A stretch of 64,000 nucleotides of DNA from Nocardia jiangxiensis NBRC 101359 (GTDB lineage: Bacteria > Actinomycetota > Actinomycetes > Mycobacteriales > Mycobacteriaceae): contig NZ_BAGB01000068.1 of the NCBI RefSeq assembly GCF_000308615.1, positions 310,001 through 374,000 of the forward strand, given 5' to 3'. The translations under genes were made by a program, and so were the position numbers. Shown piece by piece: positions 1-8,500 of this stretch. How positions within the stretch are numbered: the stretch's first letter is position 1; every line of letters starts with the position of its first letter. The notes beneath the pieces were generated by a model. That model ran no database searches. It was not told the origin of the DNA and saw only the letters and a list, made by a program, of their open reading frames with translations.

Positions 1-100
1 GGCCTGGGATTACACCTGCACCGACGGCCAGTGGAATCCCACCCCCGAAACCCGTCCCGGCCTGTCCGGAACCGCGGGCGCCGCACCCTGCGCATTCTGA
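1..100 (+). CDS. C-terminal end of a gene entering from the left (partial)
   Basis: The frame that starts at base 2 runs to a TGA at 98-100 and gives about 32 residues, with short stretches such as AWDYTCTDGQW and NPTPETRPG. Third codon positions are mostly G/C, as in the clear genes of the window. The Cys/Trp/Pro-rich composition suggests the tail of a secreted or extracytoplasmic protein. The family cannot be named from this fragment. It conflicts with an open reverse frame over the same bases, which looks less protein-like in this stretch. Confidence 0.35.
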   Translation, partial: AWDYTCTDGQWNPTPETRPGLSGTAGAAPCAF

Positions 101-307
101 TTCGCCGATCGAGTGTGCTCGAGGCACGAGATAGCGGGCGGCGAGCACCTCCAGTAACGGGTCGTCCTCGGTGACCGCGTCGAGCGCCTCGAGATCCGCC
201 TCGACCGCGATCTGCCGAGGATCGTCGTGCTCACTGTCGGGCACGCCGTCTTCGTCCAGTTGACGCAGGAGTTTGTCCCGGATGCGCGCCTTCAGAGAAT
301 CAGCCAT
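1..307 (-). CDS. Hypothetical protein, N-terminal part (runs off the window)
   Basis: An ATG at 307 on the minus strand opens a frame starting MADSLKARIRDKLL, followed by an acidic, helical segment (QLDEDGVPDSEHDD, VEADLEALDAV). Codon bias is typical of the organism down to about base 125. The frame stays open to base 1, so no stop is visible. Its last third becomes Gly-rich and overlaps the plus-strand gene end, so the true 3' end is uncertain and a sequencing frameshift or unusual overlap is possible. I do not recognise the family. It lies 50 bases downstream of the DUF2752 gene on the same strand and could be co-transcribed with it. Confidence 0.35.
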   Translation of the reverse strand, partial: MADSLKARIRDKLLRQLDEDGVPDSEHDDPRQIAVEADLEALDAVTEDDPLLEVLAARYLVPRAHSIGESECAGCGARGSGQAGTGFGGGIPLAVGAGVIPG

Positions 308-357
308 GCCCACCAGCATGCCGAATGCTCAGCAAACTCACCACGCCCATGCCACGA

Positions 358-825
358 CTACACCGGCGCCAGCCAGCTACCCCAGGGCGTATTACGCACG
401 ACGGTGAATACCGTGAGCAAGGCCAGAATTGCGCACAGGGCCGTGCGGCTCATCGCCCACCGCCGACCCGGCACCCCGCGCCAACGCCGCACGACCCACT
501 CACCCCACCACAGCGAGAATCCCACGATCAGCGGCAACAGAAAAACATTGCTGTGCACGGCGTCCAGCACATGCCCCTCGGTCAGATCATGCATCCCCCG
601 CAACCCCCCGCACCCCGGACACCACCACCCGGTCAACGCATAGAACGGGCAGATCCCGTACGACCCCTCCACATGTGGATCGTAGAAGTGCACGACCGCG
701 GCGGCGGCCAGCGCCACACCCCCGATCATCGCCGGAGTCCCCAACCCCCGCCACCGGGACCGAGCCGCGATCGGCAGCGTGTGCGCGTTATCCACAGTCA
801 TCCACGGTAATCGCCCCGTATCCAC
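358..825 (-). CDS. DUF2752 family membrane protein
   Basis: 155 residues. The central segment, with VEGSYGICPFYALTGWWCPG then CGGLRGMH and a VHSN stretch, is the DUF2752 signature (CP.....G..CPGCG..R). Hydrophobic segments flank it: residues about 32-48, 95-112 and 130-147. It is therefore a small integral membrane protein; no biochemical role is established for the family. The cysteines of CPGCGG could bind a metal or form disulfides, but that is inference. The ATG at 825 is used; an internal ATG at 801 (MTVDNAHT) is an equally plausible start because neither has a clear Shine-Dalgarno sequence. Confidence 0.75.
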   Translation of the reverse strand: MDTGRLPWMTVDNAHTLPIAARSRWRGLGTPAMIGGVALAAAAVVHFYDPHVEGSYGICPFYALTGWWCPGCGGLRGMHDLTEGHVLDAVHSNVFLLPLIVGFSLWWGEWVVRRWRGVPGRRWAMSRTALCAILALLTVFTVVRNTPWGSWLAPV

Positions 826-955
826 ATCCGCCAGGTCACCGCGGCTCGGCGAAACGCGTCATCGACCGGATCGGCCACCGCCGCCCCGCGTCCGCCTCGG
901 CGTACTCAGCGATCGGAAGTACCGAATTCAGCACTCCCGCAACGACATCCGCATG

Positions 956-1098
956 TCACCCCCGCTGGGCGAAGCGCAGGGTATTGCCGAAGGGGTCCGT
1001 CACGGCGAATCCGGGACCGCCCGGCCCGTCCTCCGACGGGCCGGGGCGGGCGTATCCGTAGTCCTTGGCAGCGAGTTCGGCACTAATGCCGCCGACCC
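956..1098 (-). pseudogene. Remnant of a VOC/glyoxalase-family C-terminus
   Basis: In one minus-strand frame the segment that ends at 956 reads GGISAELAAKDYGYARPGPS, then GFAVTDPFGNTLRFAQRG and a stop. The TDPFGNTLRF pattern is the typical last strand of vicinal-oxygen-chelate (glyoxalase/bleomycin-resistance) proteins. Upstream of about 1098 this frame loses all resemblance and overlaps the regulator gene, so only the last 45-50 residues of an ancestral gene seem to remain. A frameshifted start joined to the regulator cannot be excluded. Confidence 0.5.
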
Positions 1099-1751
1099 TG
1101 ATGTGCGGCGATCCGTCGGCTGACCGGTGCGGTGAGCACGCCTGCCAGAATGTCGACGAGTTCGGCCCAGGCGGTGGTGTCATCGACGGCGACGCGGCCG
1201 TCCTGGACGGCGCGTTCGTGGTCGGCCAGCAGGGAGAACAGCACCGTGGGTAGCGCGCGTAGTCGGCGCATGCGCAGGGGCGCGGGTAGTTCCGGCAGGT
1301 CACGGTCGAGGCGGTGCATGATCACCCGGACCGAGGTGCGGCGCGTGCCGTGCAGATTGGCCTCGTCGGTCACCGCGGGATGAGTGCGGATCTGTTCGAG
1401 AAACCTCGCATAGTAACCGATTCCGTGCTTCGAACCCAATTCGAACATGGGCACCACCAGCGCCTCGAGCAGTTCGTGCACCCCGTCCGGATCATCGGCG
1501 GCGGCGAGTTCGGCGAGCAGTTCCAGGCGGCGCACCTCGAGGGTGGCCATCCGCTGTTCGACGACGGCCTCGATGAGCCCGTCCCGGGAGCCGAAGTGGT
1601 ACTGCACCGCGGAGTTGTTCCGCTGTCCGGCCGCCGCCGCGATATCGCGCAGCGGCACCAGTTGTCCACGCTCGGCGATCAGCCGCTCCGCCGCGCGAAG
1701 AATCCGCTCGCGCGCTGTTATCTCTGCCACAGGCAGAGAATAATCACTCAC
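1083..1751 (-). CDS. TetR-family transcriptional regulator
   Basis: About 222 residues. The N-terminus carries a TetR helix-turn-helix: ARERILRAAERLIAERG, then LRDIAAAAGQRNNSAVQYHF and GSRDGLIEAVVEQR. The rest is the helical ligand-binding and dimerisation half. It is transcribed divergently from the short-chain dehydrogenase gene at 1903, and a near-perfect 18-bp palindrome lies between them, so it most likely represses that operon. The frame is open to a GTG at 1787, but that codon lies inside the palindrome. The GTG at 1751 (VSDYSLPVAE) is preferred; neither start has a good ribosome site. The ligand is unknown; neighbours suggest a carbonyl or amine metabolite. Confidence 0.85.
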   Translation of the reverse strand: MSDYSLPVAEITARERILRAAERLIAERGQLVPLRDIAAAAGQRNNSAVQYHFGSRDGLIEAVVEQRMATLEVRRLELLAELAAADDPDGVHELLEALVVPMFELGSKHGIGYYARFLEQIRTHPAVTDEANLHGTRRTSVRVIMHRLDRDLPELPAPLRMRRLRALPTVLFSLLADHERAVQDGRVAVDDTTAWAELVDILAGVLTAPVSRRIAAHQGRRH

Positions 1752-1779
1752 CAGGACGAACGGAACAATCCCTTGACAA

Positions 1780-1797
1780 TTAAGCACTAGTTCTTAA
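1780..1797. promoter_or_regulatory. Palindromic operator between TetR gene and dehydrogenase operon
   Basis: TTAAGCACTAGTTCTTAA is palindromic except for one symmetric base pair and has the size of a TetR-family operator. A TTGACA hexamer at 1773-1778 points rightward, so a bound repressor would sit in the -35/-10 region of the dehydrogenase promoter. No strong -10 is visible. Identity as the TetR site is inferred from position. Confidence 0.55.
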
Positions 1798-1902
1798 GAC
1801 TTTGTGACCGGTACCACATCATTTGCGTCGAACCATAGATCCGACGCGACAGCCCCTACACACCGGATACGCCGTACGGCGATCCACGAGGAGGACAACT
1901 CG

Positions 1903-2691
1903 ATGATCCTGGACACCTTCCGTCTCGACGGCCGCGTCGCCGTCGTCACCGGCGCCGGGCGCGGCATCGGCGCCGCGACCGCCCTCGCCCTGGCCGAGGC
2001 CGGCGCCGACGTCGCGATCGCCGCCCGCACGGCCAGCCAGTTGGACGATGTGGCAGGCAAGATTCGTAGCCTGGGCCGCAAGGCGATCACTGTCCCGTGC
2101 GATCTGTCCGATCTCACCGCGGTCACCGCCCTGGCCGAGACCGCCGCCGCGGAACTGGGCCGGATCGACATCGTGGTCAACAACGTCGGCGGCACCATGC
2201 CGAACACCTTCATGACCACCACGACGGAATTCCTCGAGGAGGCGTTCCGCTTCAACGTCAGCACCGCACACGCGCTCACCCAGGCCGCGGTCCCGCACAT
2301 GCTGCGCGGCGACGGCGGTTCGGTGGTCAACATCAGCTCGATGATGGGCCGCTCCCCGGGCCGCGGCTTCCTCGCCTACGGAACCGCGAAAGCCGCACTG
2401 GCACACTGGACTCGGCTGGCCGCGACGGATCTGTCACCGCGCATCCGGGTCAACGCCATCGCGGTCGGTTCGGTGCTCACCTCCGCACTGGAGGTCGTCG
2501 CCCAACAGCCGGAGGTCAAGAAGACCATGGAGGACGCGACCCCGCTGGGCCGGTTGGGCGAGCCGTGGGAGATCGCCGCGGCGATCGTCTATCTGAGTTC
2601 TCGCGCAGGCGGTTACATCACCGGCAAGGTGCTCGAGGTCGACGGCGGTATCGAGGCCCCGAATCTCGCACTGGGCCTTCCGGATCTGTGA
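1903..2691 (+). CDS. SDR-family NAD(P)-dependent oxidoreductase
   Basis: 262 residues, the usual length of a classical short-chain dehydrogenase. Visible motifs are the dinucleotide-binding TGAGRGIG (residues 16-23), NNVGG, and the catalytic Ser146 with Tyr159-x3-Lys163 (YGTAK). The C-terminal ITGKVLEVDGG is typical of FabG-like members. The ATG at 1903 is chosen because GAGGAGG precedes it at good spacing; the upstream open extension has no ribosome site and lies in the operator region. It is followed within 10 bases by an amine-dehydrogenase-like gene, forming a two-gene operon opposite a TetR regulator. The substrate cannot be read from sequence; a secondary alcohol or ketone is expected for the class. 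Confidence 0.9.
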   Translation: MILDTFRLDGRVAVVTGAGRGIGAATALALAEAGADVAIAARTASQLDDVAGKIRSLGRKAITVPCDLSDLTAVTALAETAAAELGRIDIVVNNVGGTMPNTFMTTTTEFLEEAFRFNVSTAHALTQAAVPHMLRGDGGSVVNISSMMGRSPGRGFLAYGTAKAALAHWTRLAATDLSPRIRVNAIAVGSVLTSALEVVAQQPEVKKTMEDATPLGRLGEPWEIAAAIVYLSSRAGGYITGKVLEVDGGIEAPNLALGLPDL

Positions 2692-2700
2692 GGAGTGGCA

Positions 2701-3765
2701 ATGACCTGTCGCGTAGTGCAGTGGAGCACGGGCAATGTCGGGCACTGGGCGTTGCGGTCCATCATCGCCCGGCCCGAACTGGAACTGGTCGGGGTCTGGG
2801 TGTCGAGCGAGGCAAAGGCCGGTAAGGATGCCGCCGAACTCGCCGGACTCGACACCCCGACCGGCATCGCGGCCACCACCGACGCCGAGGCGCTGCTCGC
2901 GCTGAAACCCGACTGCATCGTGCACACCGCCATGGCCGACGACCGGCTGATGGAGGCGGTCGAGGATCTGAAGACCTTCCTGCGGGCCGGGATCAACGTC
3001 GTGTCGAGCAGTCCGGTGTTCCTGCAATTCCCCTACGGCACACTGCCTCCCGAGGTGATCGACCCGATCGTGCAGGCCGCCGAGGAAGGCGGGGCGTCGC
3101 TGTGGGTCAACGGGATCGATCCGGGTTGGGCCAACGACTGGCTGCCACTGCTGCTGACCAGCGGCAGCGAACGCATCGACCGCGTCGTGTGCTCGGAACT
3201 CATGGACTACTCCACCTACGACAATCCGAAGGTGCTGTTCGAGATCATGGGTTTCGGCAGCGCTCTGGAGGATCTGCCGCTGCTGTTGCAGCCCGGGGTG
3301 CTCACCCTGGCCTGGGGCAGTGTGGTGCGGCAGCTCGCCGCCGCACTGGATGTCGAATTGGACGAGGTGACACAGGATTTCGAGCGGATCGGCGCGCCCG
3401 CACCGATCGAGGTGGCCGGGCGCACCGTCGCCGCCGGGACCGCCGCGGCCCTGCGCTTCCGGGTCAGCGGAATCCGTTCGGGACGTGAGGTCTTCGTCCT
3501 GGAACACATCACCCGGCTGCATCCGGATCTGGCGCCGGAGTGGCCGCAGCCCGCCGGAAAGGGTTGTTACCGAGTCGAAGTCGAGGGCGAACCCGACTAC
3601 CGACTGGATCTGCAGCTCTACAGCGACGGCGATCACGCCCGCGCCGGACTGGTCGGTACGGCCGCTCGACTCGTCAGCGCCGTCCCCGCGGTCGTACAGG
3701 CCCGTCCGGGTCTGCTCACCGCCATCGATCTCCCGCTGACCACCGGTCGCGGGTTGGTCTCCTAG
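2701..3765 (+). CDS. NAD(P)H-dependent amine dehydrogenase-like oxidoreductase (DapB-like fold)
   Basis: 354 residues. The N-terminus (RVVQWSTGNVGHWALR) is a nucleotide-binding strand-loop-helix with STGNVG in place of the classical glycine motif, as in the family usually annotated as dihydrodipicolinate-reductase-like or 2,4-diaminopentanoate dehydrogenase-like. Further family features are DCIVHTA, GINVVSSSPVF and a VNGIDPGWAND segment. ATG at 2701 is used because AGGAG at 2691-2695 fits it; a GTG at 2695 overlaps that site. It starts 9 bases after the dehydrogenase gene, so the two probably act on related intermediates. The physiological substrate is unknown in mycobacterial homologues. Confidence 0.8.
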   Translation: MTCRVVQWSTGNVGHWALRSIIARPELELVGVWVSSEAKAGKDAAELAGLDTPTGIAATTDAEALLALKPDCIVHTAMADDRLMEAVEDLKTFLRAGINVVSSSPVFLQFPYGTLPPEVIDPIVQAAEEGGASLWVNGIDPGWANDWLPLLLTSGSERIDRVVCSELMDYSTYDNPKVLFEIMGFGSALEDLPLLLQPGVLTLAWGSVVRQLAAALDVELDEVTQDFERIGAPAPIEVAGRTVAAGTAAALRFRVSGIRSGREVFVLEHITRLHPDLAPEWPQPAGKGCYRVEVEGEPDYRLDLQLYSDGDHARAGLVGTAARLVSAVPAVVQARPGLLTAIDLPLTTGRGLVS

Positions 3766-4659
3766 CCCGCTCGAACGGGCCCGGACCCGGTCGCCGGTGG
3801 TTGTCAGCGGCTCATTGCGTTCACCCACCGGCGCCGGCGTATCCGAGACAGTGCGCGGCGAACCCGAATCATCGTTCCCCGTGCACCATCAGATATTCGG
3901 AGCCATCGGCCTTGTGTATGGGGCTTTACAGCCCGATGTGAGCGGCGGCACATTCGAAGCCCGCCGGCGATCCCTTCGCGCGTAGGTCTCCCCCTCCTCG
4001 AAATCACCGCCTCGAGTCATCGATCAGCTATCGATGCAGTCGGTATAGACCAAATGCCCAGCTAGGGCCGTATGACGCCGGGAGTTCTCGCCGCCGAGGG
4101 CGATTCGCGACGCCGCCGAGGCGCGTTCGGATACCTGCCGACGCAACACCGAGTTCATATCTGCGTAACCCCACAACCGGCATCCGGCGATTCGCAGCCA
4201 TTGCACAGACATCCCTCGATGTAGGCCACATCACACGAACTGTCGCCGCAGCCGGTCGTACCACCTGCCGGAACGACCCACCTCACCGCGTGAGTTACGC
4301 TCGCCCGCCGACAAATCGGACGATTCGACCAGGTTTATTGGGCGGCAATGCTTTTCGGCTCTCACCACAGCATCCGCCCGGGTACCGCACCGAGATGCCC
4401 TGCATTCCCGCTGAATTGCGGTACCGTTTACCAGGAGTCCATGTACGGATTCGGCCCGGTCAGGAGTACGCATCGTGGATGAGGGAGCAGGGGGCGACCC
4501 CACCGAGTTACCGAGTTCGACGTATGCGCGGCGGTGTGCAATCGCCGCAGCGCATCGGAGCGAGTTTGCTGTGGCATCGCCCGCCGGGCTGCACTCAGCA
4601 CGATGTTCGGCGCCTTTCGGCCGCTGAGATCACGTGGCGCGCACGAGGTCTGCTGAGCG
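3766..4659. other. Intergenic region upstream of the giant gene
   Basis: About 890 bases without a convincing gene; open frames here have poor codon bias, and one on the plus strand (from 4290) merely overlaps the start of the giant gene. An inverted repeat, CATCGAT-cagct-ATCGATG, lies at 4018-4036. The promoter of the giant gene should be here but I cannot point to -35/-10 boxes with confidence. Confidence 0.5.
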
Positions 4660-5580
4660 ATGAGCATCGAGATTCCGCCTGGATTACAGTGGCTGTCGTA
4701 TCTGGCCGGGTCGTCCTGGCCGAAGGGGGATGAGGACGCCCTCTTCGCGCTGAGCCAGGACTGGACCGATGCATCGAACGCGCTGAACGCGATCATCGCT
4801 CCGCTGCACGCCGCGTGTGACACCGCGTCGCAGAACTACAGCGGTAGCGGCGCGGATCAGATGAAATCCCAGTTCGACCAGTTCTTTTCCGGGGACAATT
4901 CGGTCGAGAAGATCGTCCAGGGGCTCGAACAACTCGCCGACTCGGTATTCGACTGCGGACAGCAGACCGAGTACGCCAAGCTGCAGATCATCATCACCCT
5001 GGCGGTGATGGCCGCCGAAATCGCCTACGCGCTGGCCACATTGTGGGGAGCGTGGGCGGTCTCGCTCATCGAGGCCGAGGGTGCGGGGATCATGCGGTTG
5101 ATCGCCTCGCGGCTGGCCGCCACGCTGGCCGCGCGGGCGTCGCGACTGGCCGCCACCCCGCTGTGGAAACTCACCGCGATCCAGGTGCTCAAGCAGGGCG
5201 CGATCGGACTCGGGACCGATGCCCTGGCGCAGGGGATCGAGCTCAGCGAGGGACACAGCAAGGGCTTCAACGTCAAACAGATGTTCATCACCGGCGCTGT
5301 CGGCGCGATCTCCGGTGGTGTGGCCACGCCGATCGGTCACTTCGGCGGTAAATACCTGGGCGGGTGGGTCGCCAAGAACGGCGGAATGAACTGGTGGAAG
5401 GCCGGTCTGGTCGCGGTCGGCTCCGGTATTCCGGCCGGTGTCGTCGGTGCGGGCGCGGGCATCGTGGCCTACGGCGCGATGACCGGTCAGTGGGAATTCG
5501 ATCCGGCCGCCCTGCTCGGTGGTGTCGGCGGTGGTCTCGTCGGTGGCGTGCACGGCGTGATGGGCCATTTCCAGGGCAAG
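4660..5580 (+). other. Giant protein: WXG100-like/CpnT-type N-terminus with glycine-zipper membrane segments
   Basis: Residues 1-105 include LQWLSYLAGSSWPKGDED and a following LSQDWTDASNAL helix, the pattern of the WXG100-like segment at the start of CpnT-type actinobacterial toxins. Residues about 108-135 form a hydrophobic helix (IIITLAVMAAEIAYALATLW). Residues 205-305 hold Gly-rich hydrophobic stretches (GAVGAISGGVA, VVGAGAGIVAYGAM, LLGGVGGGLVGGVHG) resembling glycine zippers that can pack in membranes. Export by an ESX system and membrane insertion are inferences from these patterns. Confidence 0.65.
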
Positions 5581-8500
5581 TTCACCGCGGGGATGGGCGG
5601 GTACGAGACGCTGCCCGCCTACAGCGCGGAGGACAAACCACCGTCATACAGCGACGGCAGCTTCTTCCAGTCCGATACGAAACCCACCTGGTCGGACAGC
5701 AAGACCGACAACCCGGCGAGCACTCACGACTCACCGCCGGTCAACGGCAATTCGCAACGGGCACAAGGTAATAGCAACAACTCGCCCGAGATCTCGCACA
5801 ACGGCACAACCACCACGAACGGCGCCGAACGCAACGGCAACGGGCCCGCGCGCAACGGCGGCAACGTCGACGACGCCACCCGCAACGGCAGCAATATCAA
5901 CGGGACCAGCAACCGCGGCAACGTCAACGGGAGCACAACGAACGGCACGACCCACAACGGCGTCACACCGAACAACCGCAGCGACTTCTCGACCGGCAAC
6001 CGCAACGGCCCCGCCGCCAATCTCGACAGCAACAGCCGAAATATCAATGGCGACAACAATTCTCACCTTACCGCGAACAACAGAACGGACAACGGGCAAC
6101 AGTACGAGACACCGAGGACGAACGGGTCGGCCAAGGATTTCCAAGCGAACGGCCGATCCTCCGAGGACGGCCCGGCCTCGCAGTGGTCCCCCACCCGCGG
6201 ATCCACCGATCAGCGCCTGAACGGGAATCCGGATACGAATCTGTCGACGAACGGCACCCGCAACGGATCCGAGCAGACCAACCCCTTCCGGCAGAACATC
6301 GACCGGACCACGAACCCGCAGAGCTCTCCGATACGTTCGACGGACCTCTCCAACAGCACGAATTCGTCTGCGCGACAGTCGGTATCGTCGTCGAACATCG
6401 AAGGTTCCTCGACGCGGCCGTCCCAGCCGCCCCGGGTCTTCTCCTCGGCCACGAAGGTCGCGGACGGCTCCACCCCCACCAACCCGTTCCGCACCGGCAC
6501 CCAGGACCAGTCCCGCCCCGCATCCACCCTGGGCGGCAAGAACGCCCTCCGTACGCCCGACACGAAACTCACCGCCAACGGCACCGACCAGCTGCGCGCG
6601 ACGCCCAGCACCGAGACCCGGACCACCAACGGCACGAACAACCCGGACCGCAGCCGATACCGCGTCACGGTCGAAGACGTTCCGGACGAGTCGGAGACTC
6701 CGAACCGGATCACCGATGAGCCCCTGAAGGGCCGGAGCAACAACCCGTTCCGCACCACCGTCGAGGAAGTCCCCGACGAATCCGGCACCCGGTTCACCAC
6801 GCCTCAGGACAACCGCAACGCCGGCACGACTCTGCGCCCCAACGAGAATCAGAGCACCCCGCTCACCAGGACCGACTCCGATACCCGGTCCAACGACACG
6901 AACCCGTTCCGGTCCCGCACCAAGAACGACGACACCGGCGGCAGCAGCCCGATCCGCCGTACCGATACCGAACATCGTTCGCAGACAAGCAGATCCGATA
7001 ACGAACCGGAGTCGCGCATCAGCGCGGACCGGCGCGATCCGCCCCGGGGCCCGGCCGAGGAGGCGACCGAGAAGCCGACCCTGACCGACCGGTCCGACGA
7101 AACCCCCGGCGGTTGGTACGAGCGCCACTCCACCGACTACGTCACCGGTGAGCGCGTCGTCAACGACTGCAGCCGACAAGTGTTGCGGCGCTTGGCTTCC
7201 GACTTCCCGGAGAACCGCAGGATCCTGGCGCCCAAGGAACCGGTGGGCCTGCGCGGCATGGACGCGCTCGAGTTCGAGATGCGCTCCACCGGAACACTCC
7301 AGAGCTTCCCCGACCACGAGGCGGTCGGCGAGGCGCTGCGCGCACTCGGCCCCGGGGCGAAGGCGGCGGTCATCGAAAGTTACCGCGGCCCGGCCGATCG
7401 CAACGGCATCGGCGGACACGCCGTGGTGATGACCGTCCGCAACAAGAACTCCTGGGTCTGGGATCCCGCCACCAATCGCGAAACCCCGCTGGTTTTCCAC
7501 AATCGCGACGAGGTCGCCGGCGTGACCGCCGTGCTGTACACCGCCGACGGCACGCCGACCCACGCTCCCGGCCGCGACCTCGACGGCGTCGGCGCCACCG
7601 GCAATGTCCGGATCGGCTCGTCCACCGATACCGCCCCGCATCTCACCGAGACTCCGGCACATGAGGAGTCCGCACCGCCGGACGACATCCCCGCCGCCGC
7701 AACCGATCACGAGTTCGACGGCCCACCCGGCCGAAGTTGGAACGAGGTCACCGAACTCGGCGCCCAGCCGCAGCAGCTGTCCAAGACCGCCTTCGCCAAG
7801 AGCTCCTCGGGTGAACACGATCTCGCGGTATTCGGCGACGAATCCGGCGCTCGATACATCTGGTCCAGGTCCGGCGGTTTGACCGACGCGGAGGGTCGAC
7901 CGGTGCCGAGGTCGACGACCCTCGATACGGTTCTGTCGGATTCGAGAATCACCGAGGTCCGCACTCCCGGTACGTCCGATCGCTCGACGAGCGGGCAACC
8001 GCGTCCGGAAGATCCGCAGTCGCACAACGACTTCCCCGCCGAGACCACGCCGCCGAAACACGATTCCGAGCTACTCCAGCGCCTGGTCACCACGCAGGAA
8101 CGCGCCCAGCAGCATCAGCAGCAGGTCAAGGAGACGATCGAGCGCTCCCGCAGCAGCGTCGAGGACGCCCGCCACGCACTCGAGGTGGCCGAGGCCACCC
8201 ACGACGACACCCGAATCTCCGAGGCTCGGACTGTCTACGAGCAGGCGACCGAAGATCATCGGCAGACGGTCGAGACGGCCGTGGACAAACTCATGTCCGA
8301 TGCCGACACCGCGGGCGCCGATGCCTGGAAAGCGTTCCAGGACGGGCACATCAGCCAGGAGGACGCCTTCCCGCTGGTGCGCGAGCAGCGGGTCTCGGCC
8401 GCGAAGGCGGCGGCCGAGGCGCTCCTGGAGCACTACGACGTCCAGGCCGGAAAGGACAGGTCGGGGCCGCTGGCGAAGCTGAGCAACGAAGAGTTGGAGC

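Noticed and set aside
4290..4733. Plus-strand frame overlapping the start of the giant gene
   Set aside because: Poor codon bias and Arg/Pro-rich translation; it would overlap the giant gene by over 70 bases in another frame.
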